DNA from: an uncultured Glaciecola sp.
Lineage (GTDB): Bacteria > Pseudomonadota > Gammaproteobacteria > Enterobacterales > Alteromonadaceae
Length of the DNA stretch: 64,000 nucleotides
Assembly: GCA_937125395.1 (NCBI GenBank)
Contig: CAKZLI010000001.1
Location: 84,218 to 148,217 of the forward strand
Reading direction: 5' to 3'
How positions within the stretch are numbered: position 1 is the stretch's first letter; each line of letters begins with the position of its first letter. Below, piece by piece: positions 19,892-27,345 of this stretch. The notes beneath the pieces are model-generated. The model was given only the letters and a program-made list of their open reading frames with translations. It was not told the origin of the DNA and made no database searches. Position numbers and translations under genes: made by a program.

Positions 19892-20917
19892 ATGAGTCAA
19901 TCGACCACCGTTAGAGCATTCGCCGCTGCGAATAAAGATGCACCGTTAGCACAAATAGACATCAACTTGCCTGAATTGGGCAGTAATGACGTGGATATTC
20001 ACGTCGCGTATTGTGGCTTGTGTCATTCTGATGTATCGATGCGCCATAATGAGTGGGGAGCGACCAGCTATCCTTTCGTTGGCGGGCATGAAGTAGCTGG
20101 GACCGTCAAAGCAGTAGGCAGCGCCGTTGGGCATTTAGTCGTGGGGCAACACGTTGGGTTGGGCTGGCATTCTGATTATTGTAATCAATGCAGCACCTGT
20201 CATGACGGCGATCAAAATTTATGTGGTTCGGCGCAAGGCACTTTTATAGGGCGACATGGCGGATTTGCTGAAGTCGTTAGAGCTGATGCAAGTGCCGTCA
20301 TTGCCTTACCTGCTGGGATGGATTTGAAACTAGCTGGCCCTATGTTTTGTGGTGGGATCACCGTTTTTAATCCATTGTTGCAGTTTGGCATTAAGCCAAC
20401 AGATAATGTTGCGGTTATTGGTATCGGAGGTTTAGGGCACATTGCATTGCAATTTTTGCGCGCTTGGGGCTGTAAGGTCACCGCATTTACCTCTAGTGAT
20501 CAAAAAGCACAAGAGGCTTATTCACTGGGTGCTCATGACGTCATCAACTCAACCCTCACCTCCGAGCTAGACAAGGCTGCGAGCTCTTTTGATTTTATAA
20601 TCTCAACAGTCAATGTCAAACTCGACTGGAATGCGTATATCAACACATTGAAACCCAAAGGACGTTTACATTTTGTCGGCGCAACATTGGCACCATTAGA
20701 TTTAGGCGTATTTGGATTAATTGGTGGTCAAAAAAGCGTGTCTGGTTCGCCTGTAGGCGCACCTGGTGCGATTGAAAAAATGCTCGATTTTGCGATGCAA
20801 CATCAGATTAAACCGCAAATAGAAGTGTTTGAGATGTCAAATATAAACGCAGCGTTTGCGCACTTGGCCTCAGGTAAAGCACGCTATCGTATTGTATTAG
20901 CTAATGACTGGGATTAA
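19892..20917 (+). CDS. Zinc-dependent alcohol/aldehyde dehydrogenase (YahK/CAD-like)
   Basis: This 341-residue medium-chain dehydrogenase/reductase belongs to the cinnamyl-alcohol dehydrogenase group, most of which reduce aldehydes with NADPH. The catalytic zinc site is in CGLCHSD and GHEVAG. The structural zinc lobe CNQCSTCHDGDQNLC is complete, and the nucleotide-binding motif is GIGGLGHIALQFLRAWG. It appears monocistronic, starting 7-8 bases after an AAGGAA ribosome site. Substrate and cofactor preference cannot be read safely from sequence. Confidence 0.88.
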   Translation: MSQSTTVRAFAAANKDAPLAQIDINLPELGSNDVDIHVAYCGLCHSDVSMRHNEWGATSYPFVGGHEVAGTVKAVGSAVGHLVVGQHVGLGWHSDYCNQCSTCHDGDQNLCGSAQGTFIGRHGGFAEVVRADASAVIALPAGMDLKLAGPMFCGGITVFNPLLQFGIKPTDNVAVIGIGGLGHIALQFLRAWGCKVTAFTSSDQKAQEAYSLGAHDVINSTLTSELDKAASSFDFIISTVNVKLDWNAYINTLKPKGRLHFVGATLAPLDLGVFGLIGGQKSVSGSPVGAPGAIEKMLDFAMQHQIKPQIEVFEMSNINAAFAHLASGKARYRIVLANDWD

Positions 20918-20969
20918 GTTTAAGCGATCAGGTTGTGAATAAATAGGTTATTGGCGTTACAACATATAC

Positions 20970-21845
20970 TTAGCGAGATTGTTGTAACGCTTGTATCCGT
21001 TTGTCCAATGGTGGGTGACTTGAAAATAACGCTTTTAAGCTACCACCGTTGATCCCCAGAGCGGACACTTCTTTTGGCAGGCCGGCGTCGACGGGGCCTG
21101 ATTTTAAACGTTGTAATGCTGCTATCATATTTTGATTACCAACCATTTTGGCTGCACCTGCATCAGCTCTGAATTCACGATAACGCGAAAACCACATGGT
21201 AATGACGTGAGCAAGGATCCCAAGTAATACTTCTGCAATGATAGATACAATCCAAAACGCAGGACCATGTCCGCGCTCGACTTTGAATACAACTCGGTCA
21301 ACAACATGGCCAATAATCCGCGATAAGAAGACCACAAAGGTGTTAATCACCCCTTGTAATAATGTCATTGTTACCATGTCACCATTAGCCACATGGCTTA
21401 TTTCGTGAGCGAGTACCGCTTCCACTTCGTTTTTGGGCATATGCTGAAGTAACCCAGTACTCACGGCAACTAACGAATTATTTCGATTCCAACCCGTTGC
21501 AAACGCATTAGGGCTTGGGCTATCAAAGATCCCAAATTCTGGCATGCCGATATTTGCATGTTCTGCTTGCTTGCGCACCACGTGCATTAACCAACGTTCA
21601 GTATCACTTTTGGGATCTGTGATCACTTGCACACGCATACTGCGCTTCGCCATAAACTTGGAGAGAAGCAGTGAGATTATTGCACCACTAAAGCCGATAA
21701 CGGCTGAATATATCAATAAGGCTTTGAGGTTTAAATCAACGCCATTTTCGGCAAGTAATCCTTGTACACCAAACAAACTAAAGGTGATGGATATTAATGC
21801 CATAATAGCGATGTTGGTGGCGATAAATAGTCCGATTCTAAACAT
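20970..21845 (-). CDS. htpX: Protease HtpX
   Basis: HtpX is an inner-membrane zinc metalloprotease that degrades misfolded membrane proteins alongside FtsH. Two N-terminal helices are followed by the HEISHVANGD active site (HExxH at 147-151), two further helices, and the third zinc ligand in a FRADAGAAKM segment. The frame opens at TTG 21857, but ATG 21845 (MFRIGLFIATNIAIM) matches the family and is preferred, giving 291 residues. The ribosome site is weak. A 23-bp element at 21859-21881, shared with the LysR gene at 61 kb, lies directly upstream and may be part of its control region. Confidence 0.93.
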   Translation of the reverse strand: MFRIGLFIATNIAIMALISITFSLFGVQGLLAENGVDLNLKALLIYSAVIGFSGAIISLLLSKFMAKRSMRVQVITDPKSDTERWLMHVVRKQAEHANIGMPEFGIFDSPSPNAFATGWNRNNSLVAVSTGLLQHMPKNEVEAVLAHEISHVANGDMVTMTLLQGVINTFVVFLSRIIGHVVDRVVFKVERGHGPAFWIVSIIAEVLLGILAHVITMWFSRYREFRADAGAAKMVGNQNMIAALQRLKSGPVDAGLPKEVSALGINGGSLKALFSSHPPLDKRIQALQQSR

Positions 21846-21858
21846 GTGTCGGTACAAT

Positions 21859-21881
21859 CCTATGTAATAGTTATATCAATA
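21859..21881 (-). promoter_or_regulatory. 23-bp element upstream of htpX, also found upstream of the LysR gene
   Basis: On the plus strand this reads CCTATGTAATAG followed by TTATATCAATA. A copy with one mismatch is at 61275-61297. Both lie upstream of minus-strand genes in the same orientation. It may be an operator, a promoter element or a dispersed repeat. Confidence 0.4.
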
Positions 21882-21943
21882 ATGTAGGAGCGGGGGAGGT
21901 TAAATGCAAGAGATACTTGCAACGAACAGTTAATGATCCTTTG

Positions 21944-22960
21944 TTACACAAACCAATGTCGAGTGCGGTTAACAAACCAAACTAACGATAACATGACAGG
22001 TACTTCGACCAAAACACCCACAACCGTGGCTAACGCGGCACCTGAATGTAATCCAAATAATGCTATTGCTACAGCAACGGCCAGTTCAAAGAAATTAGAT
22101 GTACCAATCATACATGCTGGTGCGGCAATATTATGTGGTAACTTCATGCGTTTTGCCAACCAATAGGCCAATGCAAAAATGCCATATGTTTGAATTAACA
22201 AAGGAATTGCAATCAACACAATGGCTTCGGGTTTAGCCAAAATAGTCTCTGCCTGAAAGCCAAATAGTAATGTTACGGTGGCAAGTAAACCCATTATTGA
22301 CCAAGGTTTAATTGTTGCTAAAAAGGTATTGAGCGCACTCAAATCACTGCCTTTAGTTAATTTGTGACGGGTATATGCACCAGCAAGTAATGGTACTAAC
22401 ACATACAAAACCACTGATAACAACAAGGTATTCCATGGCACTGTAATATCCGTCATACCCAGCAGCAAGCCAGCGATTGGGGCAAATGCAAAGATCATAA
22501 TGACATCATTAATAGAGACTTGGACTAAAGTGTAGTTTGCATCCCCTTTGGTCAATTGGCTCCAAACAAACACCATGGCGGTACACGGAGCCACACCTAA
22601 TAAAATCATGCCTGCAATGTACTCACTGGCAGTAGTGGGGTCGACCCATTCGACAAACAACACTTTAAAAAACAACCAACCCAACAATGCCATCGTAAAA
22701 GGTTTAACCAGCCAGTTAATAACAATGGTTAACAGTAAGCCTTTGGGTTTTTTACCTACGTCTTTAATCGATGAAAAATCAATTTGGACCATCATTGGAT
22801 AAATCATTAACCAGATTAACACCGCGATGACAATGTTGACATGTGCAAACTCTAATTGCGCTAGTACAGCAAATACATCTGGCATGATACTACCAGCAAT
22901 GATCCCAACGATGATCGCAAGACCAACCCAGACCGATAAATAACGTTCAAATAATCCCAT
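21944..22960 (-). CDS. acr3: ACR3-type arsenite efflux permease
   Basis: This 338-residue polytopic protein (about ten membrane helices) of the bile/arsenite/riboflavin transporter superfamily exports arsenite across the inner membrane using the proton gradient. The conserved cysteine motif [13 protein letters not shown] and the ending helix [17 protein letters not shown] are typical of Acr3. It is the last gene of arsR / arsC-arsH / acr3, 11 bp after the fusion gene. The operon has no ArsA ATPase. Confidence 0.93.
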   Translation of the reverse strand: MGLFERYLSVWVGLAIIVGIIAGSIMPDVFAVLAQLEFAHVNIVIAVLIWLMIYPMMVQIDFSSIKDVGKKPKGLLLTIVINWLVKPFTMALLGWLFFKVLFVEWVDPTTASEYIAGMILLGVAPCTAMVFVWSQLTKGDANYTLVQVSINDVIMIFAFAPIAGLLLGMTDITVPWNTLLLSVVLYVLVPLLAGAYTRHKLTKGSDLSALNTFLATIKPWSIMGLLATVTLLFGFQAETILAKPEAIVLIAIPLLIQTYGIFALAYWLAKRMKLPHNIAAPACMIGTSNFFELAVAVAIALFGLHSGAALATVVGVLVEVPVMLSLVWFVNRTRHWFV

Positions 22961-22971
22961 GATAGTTCCCC

Positions 22972-24138
22972 TTATGAGCTTTGGTTAACACGCTGACTAA
23001 CTTGTTCGGCGCTCTCAACACGCTCTGAATATCGGTCGACCATATAAGATTGATTACCACGCAACAATAACGTGAATTTGATGAGTTCTTCCATGACATC
23101 TACGATCCGATTGTAATACGGAGAAGGTTTCATTCGACCTTCTTCTGTAAATTCCAAAAATGCTTTGGCAACCGATGATTGATTGGGGATAGTAACCATG
23201 CGCATCCAACGGCCGAGAATACGCATTTGATTCACGGCATTAAATGATTGAGAGCCACCGCAGACTTGCATAATAGCGAGGGTCTTGCCTTGAGTAGGTC
23301 TGACGCCCCCCATATTTAAAGGGACCCAATCAATTTGACTTTTTAATATACCAGTCATCGCACCATGTCGCTCCGGAGAGCACCATACTTGTCCTTCCGA
23401 CCAGATCATTAATTCGCGGAGTTCTTTAATCTTTGGGTGAGAACCATCATCACTGTCTGGTTGAGGTAAACCTTGCGGATCGAAGATACGTGTTTCTGCG
23501 CCAAATGCGTTTAATAGCCGCGCACTTTCTTCAACCGCTAAACGGCTAAATGAACGTGCCCGTAAAGAACCATACAATAGCAAGATCCGCGGTTTGTGAT
23601 CTGGTTGTTGTAACGTAAGGCTAGATACATCTGGGGTGTGCAGCTGTTCTGGGTCAATATTGGTCGAGATAGGATGACTCAGTACCGTCAACGCCTGCTG
23701 AAGTGATACTTTATCTAATTGACGTGCGGCAATCTCGGCTAATGCTTTAACACGTTGCGTGATTTCTTCGATACACTGTAAAAAAGCGAGTTCAATGGTG
23801 TCATTATCACCTTGTACTTTGGATGGGTCACTCAACCCCCAATGTATTTGTACACTGTTACCAAAATATACTGGGCAAGGTTCATTGGCTGCTGAGTCAC
23901 ACACCGTAATAACTACATCAGGTTCAAACTCAACAAAATCGTCCCATGATTGACTGTGCAATCCATCAATAGCATGGCCTGTTTGTTTTAGATACTGTAT
24001 GGATAAAGGATGAACTTCACCAACGGGTTGACTGCCAGCACTTTTAGCGACAATAACATCACCGGCGAGTTGATTGGTAATGGCTTCAGATAAAATGCTA
24101 CGACAGCGATTGTGGGTGCAGATATATAATATTTTCAT
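22972..24138 (-). CDS. Arsenate reductase (LMW-PTP type) fused to ArsH
   Basis: This 388-residue protein joins two arsenic enzymes. Residues 1-140 form a low-molecular-weight phosphatase-type ArsC with the CX5R loop at Cys7-Arg13 and Cys80/Cys88 placed for the relay of thioredoxin-coupled reductases. Residues about 180-388 form ArsH, an NADPH-dependent FMN flavoprotein, with the FMN-binding GSLRARSFS at 190-198, PERHGAMTG and a typical C-terminus. ArsH oxidises trivalent methylarsenicals or reduces quinones. It follows arsR by four bases. There is no frameshift or stop between the parts, so the fusion is real as read. Confidence 0.9.
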   Translation of the reverse strand: MKILYICTHNRCRSILSEAITNQLAGDVIVAKSAGSQPVGEVHPLSIQYLKQTGHAIDGLHSQSWDDFVEFEPDVVITVCDSAANEPCPVYFGNSVQIHWGLSDPSKVQGDNDTIELAFLQCIEEITQRVKALAEIAARQLDKVSLQQALTVLSHPISTNIDPEQLHTPDVSSLTLQQPDHKPRILLLYGSLRARSFSRLAVEESARLLNAFGAETRIFDPQGLPQPDSDDGSHPKIKELRELMIWSEGQVWCSPERHGAMTGILKSQIDWVPLNMGGVRPTQGKTLAIMQVCGGSQSFNAVNQMRILGRWMRMVTIPNQSSVAKAFLEFTEEGRMKPSPYYNRIVDVMEELIKFTLLLRGNQSYMVDRYSERVESAEQVSQRVNQSS

Positions 24139-24142
24139 GATG

Positions 24143-24481
24143 TTAGCAGCATCCTTTGGTCGTGCTTTGTGAAGTGTTCAGGGTATGTAATGCAGGTTTG
24201 ATATAGTCGTTGTTGTGTTGAGCTGATTGGACAATTACCTCTTTGGCCCACGCGGGTAGTGCAGGGTGGAGCTTATAAAATACCCACTTACCGCGACGTT
24301 CATCTTGTAAAATGCCGCATTTACGTAATTGCGCAAGGTGTCGAGACGTTTTTGGTTGATCTAGTGCCAATGCGATCATTAAGTCACATACACACATTTC
24401 ATTGAGCTTGGTGATTAACAGTAATGATTTTAGGCGCGTGTCATCGGCTAAACATTTAAAAAAAACACAAGGGTCAAACAT
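24143..24481 (-). CDS. arsR: ArsR arsenic-responsive repressor
   Basis: This 112-residue winged-helix SmtB/ArsR repressor has the classical As(III)-binding motif MCVCDLM (Cys30, Cys32) at the start of the recognition region, with the HTH helix [15 protein letters not shown] next to it. Loss of DNA binding on arsenite contact would induce its own operon. It starts at ATG 24481 after a GGAG ribosome site. The C-terminus ends in Cys-Cys, often an additional metal site. The 227 bp upstream hold its promoter. Confidence 0.93.
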   Translation of the reverse strand: MFDPCVFFKCLADDTRLKSLLLITKLNEMCVCDLMIALALDQPKTSRHLAQLRKCGILQDERRGKWVFYKLHPALPAWAKEVIVQSAQHNNDYIKPALHTLNTSQSTTKGCC

Positions 24482-24708
24482 GATTTGCTCCGAGATAATT
24501 AGGGCTAGGTATTCAATTATCTAAAAACCAAGTTCGACTTAGCTAAACCGAGTAAGATAATATGGTTACAAACAGCATATATGATAAAACACATATGTGA
24601 AATTTCGCATGTATTGTTTGTAAAGTCAACACGCAACCTTCGCTTTACGCTTATCCTCAAATAAAAGTGGATATTTTTAAACAAATCAATATAATGCTCA
24701 ACCTTAGT
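24482..24708 (-). promoter_or_regulatory. Intergenic region carrying the ars operon promoter
   Basis: No gene is seen here. It must contain the arsR promoter and operator reading leftward. A perfect palindrome CACATATGTG lies at 24590-24599, and AT-rich GATAAT-like -10 candidates occur nearer arsR. I could not fix a -35/-10 pair or an ArsR box. Confidence 0.4.
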
Positions 24709-24785
<77 letters not shown>

Positions 24786-24893
24786 TTAACTCATCCTTCC
24801 AACTCCATTAATCTCCCCGTCAAAAGCATCTAGAGCTCAAAAAACAGTTAGTTCAAAGAATTAATCAAAAGTCACTAAGAGATTCATTTAGGG

Positions 24894-24975
24894 GCTGATT
24901 AATAGTTTGCTAAAATGTGAAGCGGAGCGGAATCGAGCAAACTGTAATTGTTGTTTGAGTAGCTTGTTAGCCGTA
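24894..24975 (-). other. attC-like inverted repeat next to the toxin remnant
   Basis: Read on the minus strand from the end of the toxin remnant, the sequence begins GGCTAACAAGCTACTCAAAC and continues as an imperfect palindrome. Arms AGTTTGCT (24904-24911) and AGCAAACT (24936-24943) flank a CCGCTCCGCTTCAC-like centre, and the far end is a weakly matching AATCAGCC. This resembles attC sites of marine gammaproteobacterial integron cassettes, which also follow the cassette gene in this orientation. The terminal core (GTTRGGC type) is degraded or absent, so the call is tentative. Confidence 0.4.
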
Positions 24976-24976
24976 T

Positions 24977-25094
24977 TTAAATCTGCAGAAGAAACCTACG
25001 AAGATCTCGTTCTTGGCGCATTACATGCAAAATATAAACTGTATCGCTATTTATTGTTATCAATAGCTGGTGCTGTCCATACTATTTCAGCCAT
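24977..25094 (-). pseudogene. Internally deleted RelE/ParE-family toxin
   Basis: An ATG at 25094-25092 overlaps the antitoxin stop and reads MAEIVWTAPAIDNNK before a TAG at 25049-25047. This is a typical RelE/ParE toxin N-terminus. After the stop and in another frame, 25039-24977 reads VYILHVMRQERDLRRFLLQI and then TAA, the typical C-terminus of the same family. The middle of the gene (normally about 50-60 codons) is missing and the join is out of frame. The start overlapping the antitoxin end is normal for such operons. The toxin cannot be functional as read. Confidence 0.75.
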
Positions 25095-25339
25095 TTGCTC
25101 ATTTTCGCTGTTGCTTCTTGATTTGAAAATATTTGACCATTTTTAATTGCTTGCTCACCACGTGCAACGCCTTCAAGAATTGCCATTCGTTGTTGCATAA
25201 ATTCATAATCGTCAACATCGACTAAATACGCAGATGGTTGACCATGTTCAGTAATTAACACGGGTTCTTTAGATATATGAAGATCCGCTAAAATTTTAGT
25301 GGCTTGACGCTTAAGCGTTGTAACAAGCTCAACTCTCAT
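25082..25339 (-). CDS. Phd/YefM-type antitoxin, now without intact toxin
   Basis: This 85-residue protein has a Phd/YefM antitoxin fold: an N-terminal DNA-binding part (MRVELVTTLKRQATKILADLH), ITEHGQPSAYLVDVDDYE, and a C-terminal toxin-wrapping helix. The start at 25339 has AGGA seven bases upstream. Its 3' end overlaps the start of a deleted RelE/ParE toxin gene. It lies between the two copies of the tRNA-Pro repeat. The frame is intact although the toxin is broken, so it may persist as an orphan or anti-addiction module, or be a recent leftover. Confidence 0.82.
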   Translation of the reverse strand: MRVELVTTLKRQATKILADLHISKEPVLITEHGQPSAYLVDVDDYEFMQQRMAILEGVARGEQAIKNGQIFSNQEATAKMSKWLK

Positions 25340-25367
25340 GAGAAATCCTATTTAAATATCCAGTAAT

Positions 25368-25386
25368 GTATCACAATAGTATCACA
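25368..25386 (-). promoter_or_regulatory. 8-bp direct repeat, possible antitoxin operator
   Basis: GTATCACA occurs at 25368-25375 and again at 25379-25386, one DNA turn (11 bp) apart, about 30 bp upstream of the antitoxin start. Phd/YefM antitoxins autoregulate by binding repeats in this position, so an operator is plausible. Confidence 0.4.
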
Positions 25387-25416
25387 TGAACTCGAGGTTA
25401 CAACCTATTATGGCTG

Positions 25417-25445
25417 GGTTCGAATCCTATCACACCGACCATTAA
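25417..25445 (+). repeat. Right copy of the 29-bp tRNA-Pro repeat
   Basis: This is identical to 24761-24789. It contains only the T-arm and acceptor 3' strand with CCA; the rest of the tRNA is absent, so it is not a tRNA gene. It marks the right edge of the islet. Confidence 0.85.
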
Positions 25446-25558
25446 TTCATTGTTTTTTGCTAAAGGGTTAATATCGGTTACCAAGGTATAAATATCAATA
25501 ATGTGGTAACGTTATAATAACCTTTACCTTTTTTAAATTGAATACAGGAATTAATATC

Positions 25559-26002
25559 ATGTATATGGTCGTTAAGCATGCGCATCTCACCATTATTGCG
25601 CTGACGTTTTTATTGTTTATTATTAGCTTCGTTTTGACACTCAAACAGTCAGATAAGGTCAATCACAAAATCCTCAAGATAGGACCGCATATCTTATATA
25701 CCTTGTTCGCAGTGACGTTTATTTATATGTTAGTGGTGAACCCGTTGAATCTGTATCCGTTTGTCAACGGATGGGGATCGTCTAAATTAGCTGGGTTTGT
25801 GCTCTATGTGCTGTCAATTACGTTTGCGCTGAAATGGGCGAAATCAACACTCTGGCGATGTGTGGGTTTGGTCAGTGCGATATTTTGGATTGCGATGAGT
25901 GCTCGATTAGGTTTTGCCGACCACATTAAGATTAAAGGAGCCCTTAAAGACACCCAGTCTTATATTGATTTTGCACAATCCACACTCGTTGCACTGTGCT
26001 AA
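25559..26002 (+). CDS. SirB2 family membrane protein
   Basis: This 147-residue integral membrane protein of the SirB2 (invasion gene expression up-regulator) family has four predicted helices and opens with the family-typical MYMVVKHAHLT. The frame starts at 25538, but ATG 25559, with AGGA about nine bases upstream, fits the family better. SirB2 function is unknown; the Salmonella name came from an indirect effect on invasion genes. It is monocistronic, just outside the right edge of the tRNA islet. Confidence 0.85.
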   Translation: MYMVVKHAHLTIIALTFLLFIISFVLTLKQSDKVNHKILKIGPHILYTLFAVTFIYMLVVNPLNLYPFVNGWGSSKLAGFVLYVLSITFALKWAKSTLWRCVGLVSAIFWIAMSARLGFADHIKIKGALKDTQSYIDFAQSTLVALC

Positions 26003-26035
26003 CGCAACGTCCAAGCTACCTAAGGTAAATCTATC

Positions 26036-26407
26036 TTAGGTAAAGCGTTGCTCAAGGTATGCGATAATAGCGGAAGATTCATACAGCCATTGAACTTGTC
26101 CATCTTGCTCTATACGCAGGCAAGGCGTTTGAATTTTGCCGCCACCATCAAGTAATGCTGCTCTATGGGGAGAGCCTTTAGCAGCACTTAATTTGGTGAT
26201 CGGTAAATTCAATTTATACATTCTACGACGTGTTTTGATACAGAATGGACAGGCAAAAAATTGGTATAAGCTAAGTCCTTCAAGCTCTTTTGCAATCTGC
26301 TGTTGCGCTTGAGGACTGCGTTTTAATTTAGTGCCACGGGTAATAATGTCAAAAAACACTAAAATGCCACCAATACCGTTACGAATTAAGGAAATGACTA
26401 CGCCCAT
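26036..26407 (-). CDS. Glutaredoxin-like protein with N-terminal hydrophobic segment
   Basis: This 123-residue protein has a thioredoxin-fold domain of the glutaredoxin/GST-N type at about 45-123 with a CPFC redox motif (Cys53, Cys56). TPCLRIEQDG carries the cis-proline, and a final ESSAIIAYLEQRF helix binds glutathione in relatives. Residues 1-22 are hydrophobic, suggesting membrane association. It probably reduces disulphides or glutathionylated proteins. It is not obviously in an operon. Confidence 0.82.
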   Translation of the reverse strand: MGVVISLIRNGIGGILVFFDIITRGTKLKRSPQAQQQIAKELEGLSLYQFFACPFCIKTRRRMYKLNLPITKLSAAKGSPHRAALLDGGGKIQTPCLRIEQDGQVQWLYESSAIIAYLEQRFT

Positions 26408-26541
26408 TATTGCTTCTTTTAGTTTTGTTAAGTAGGCTGAGCATTATACCTAATATTCAACAAAAACTAAATCTAAGACGCCTTAATATCAATCACGCTC
26501 ACTCACTTTCAATAGCAGTTGTCGATATCAATCTTGGACCC

Positions 26542-27345
26542 CTAAGGCGTAGTTTGCTCCCAAGACAGTGCCGGAAAATCACGCGCAGTTAACTCCACAG
26601 TACCTTCATACGCCATATCTCTATTGATTTGTCGCAGTCGAAGTAGCTCAGCTTGCAAAGCCACCCGAAATTCTTTGACCTCTTGCCATAATGGGATAAA
26701 TGCGGGGCTTTTAATACCGGCATCATACTTAGCCAAAATAGGACCAAGTCGTGCATACCCAGCTAATAAACGAGCAACTTGGTGCTGTGTATATTGCTGC
26801 AACTGTTCATTGTCTGCTGATACGCGGTGTTCGCGATTGATTGTATTATGGTTAGTTACAATATCTTCAAAATACTGCACCATCTCAGTGGTAGTCATGC
26901 TTGCAGCATTAGCCCATTGTGCAATGCTGTTTTCATTGATTAATCTTCGCTGATTAGGCTCAATCACTAATACTGTCGGTGTGCCAAAATACATCGGATA
27001 GCCTAACGACTGCACTAATTCATGCTTGTCCTGTAAATACCCCACATCGATGAACTGCACCACATAATACTCCGATAATGTGGTGTGTAACTCAAGGCTA
27101 TTAAATGCATCAGCTAGGGCAACAGAGTCATGACACCATTGTGCACCAAACACGAACAAGGCCAGCTTGTCCGTTGCTTGGGCTTGTTGAATAGTCTCGT
27201 TGATACTTGCCTGCTCATTATCCTGTGCGCGATAGGCATACTGCTCAAGTCGCGTTTCGAAAGCACTTTCAAGGGTCGCTCCAACCGGTACACTGATAAT
27301 TAAACTTAGCAATAATATACCCAAAATCATGCCACTACTGCTCAT
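26542..27345 (-). CDS. Exported thioredoxin-fold protein, WCHDS motif
   Basis: This 267-residue protein has a signal peptide (hydrophobic to about 20, cleavage near VGA/TL). It contains a thioredoxin-like strand and motif FVFGAQWCHDSVALA at 65-79. The active site is Trp-Cys-His-Asp-Ser, so only one cysteine remains where a CxxC would be; thiol-disulphide exchange by the usual mechanism is unlikely. A GTPTVLVIEP strand carries the cis-proline. The C-terminal 100 residues are helical and of unknown role. Its start overlaps the stop of the M49-like peptidase gene by 4 bp, so the two are translated together. Confidence 0.7.
   Translation of the reverse strand: MSSSGMILGILLLSLIISVPVGATLESAFETRLEQYAYRAQDNEQASINETIQQAQATDKLALFVFGAQWCHDSVALADAFNSLELHTTLSEYYVVQFIDVGYLQDKHELVQSLGYPMYFGTPTVLVIEPNQRRLINENSIAQWANAASMTTTEMVQYFEDIVTNHNTINREHRVSADNEQLQQYTQHQVARLLAGYARLGPILAKYDAGIKSPAFIPLWQEVKEFRVALQAELLRLRQINRDMAYEGTVELTARDFPALSWEQTTP

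Noticed and set aside
24907..25146. Plus-strand ORF of 79 residues across the islet
   Set aside because: It is antisense to the toxin remnant and antitoxin 3' end, whose minus-strand translations match known families; it has no convincing ribosome site.
25417..25441. Second tRNA-Pro gene
   Set aside because: Only the T-arm and acceptor 3' strand are present; the 5' half is missing, so it is an attachment-like duplication.
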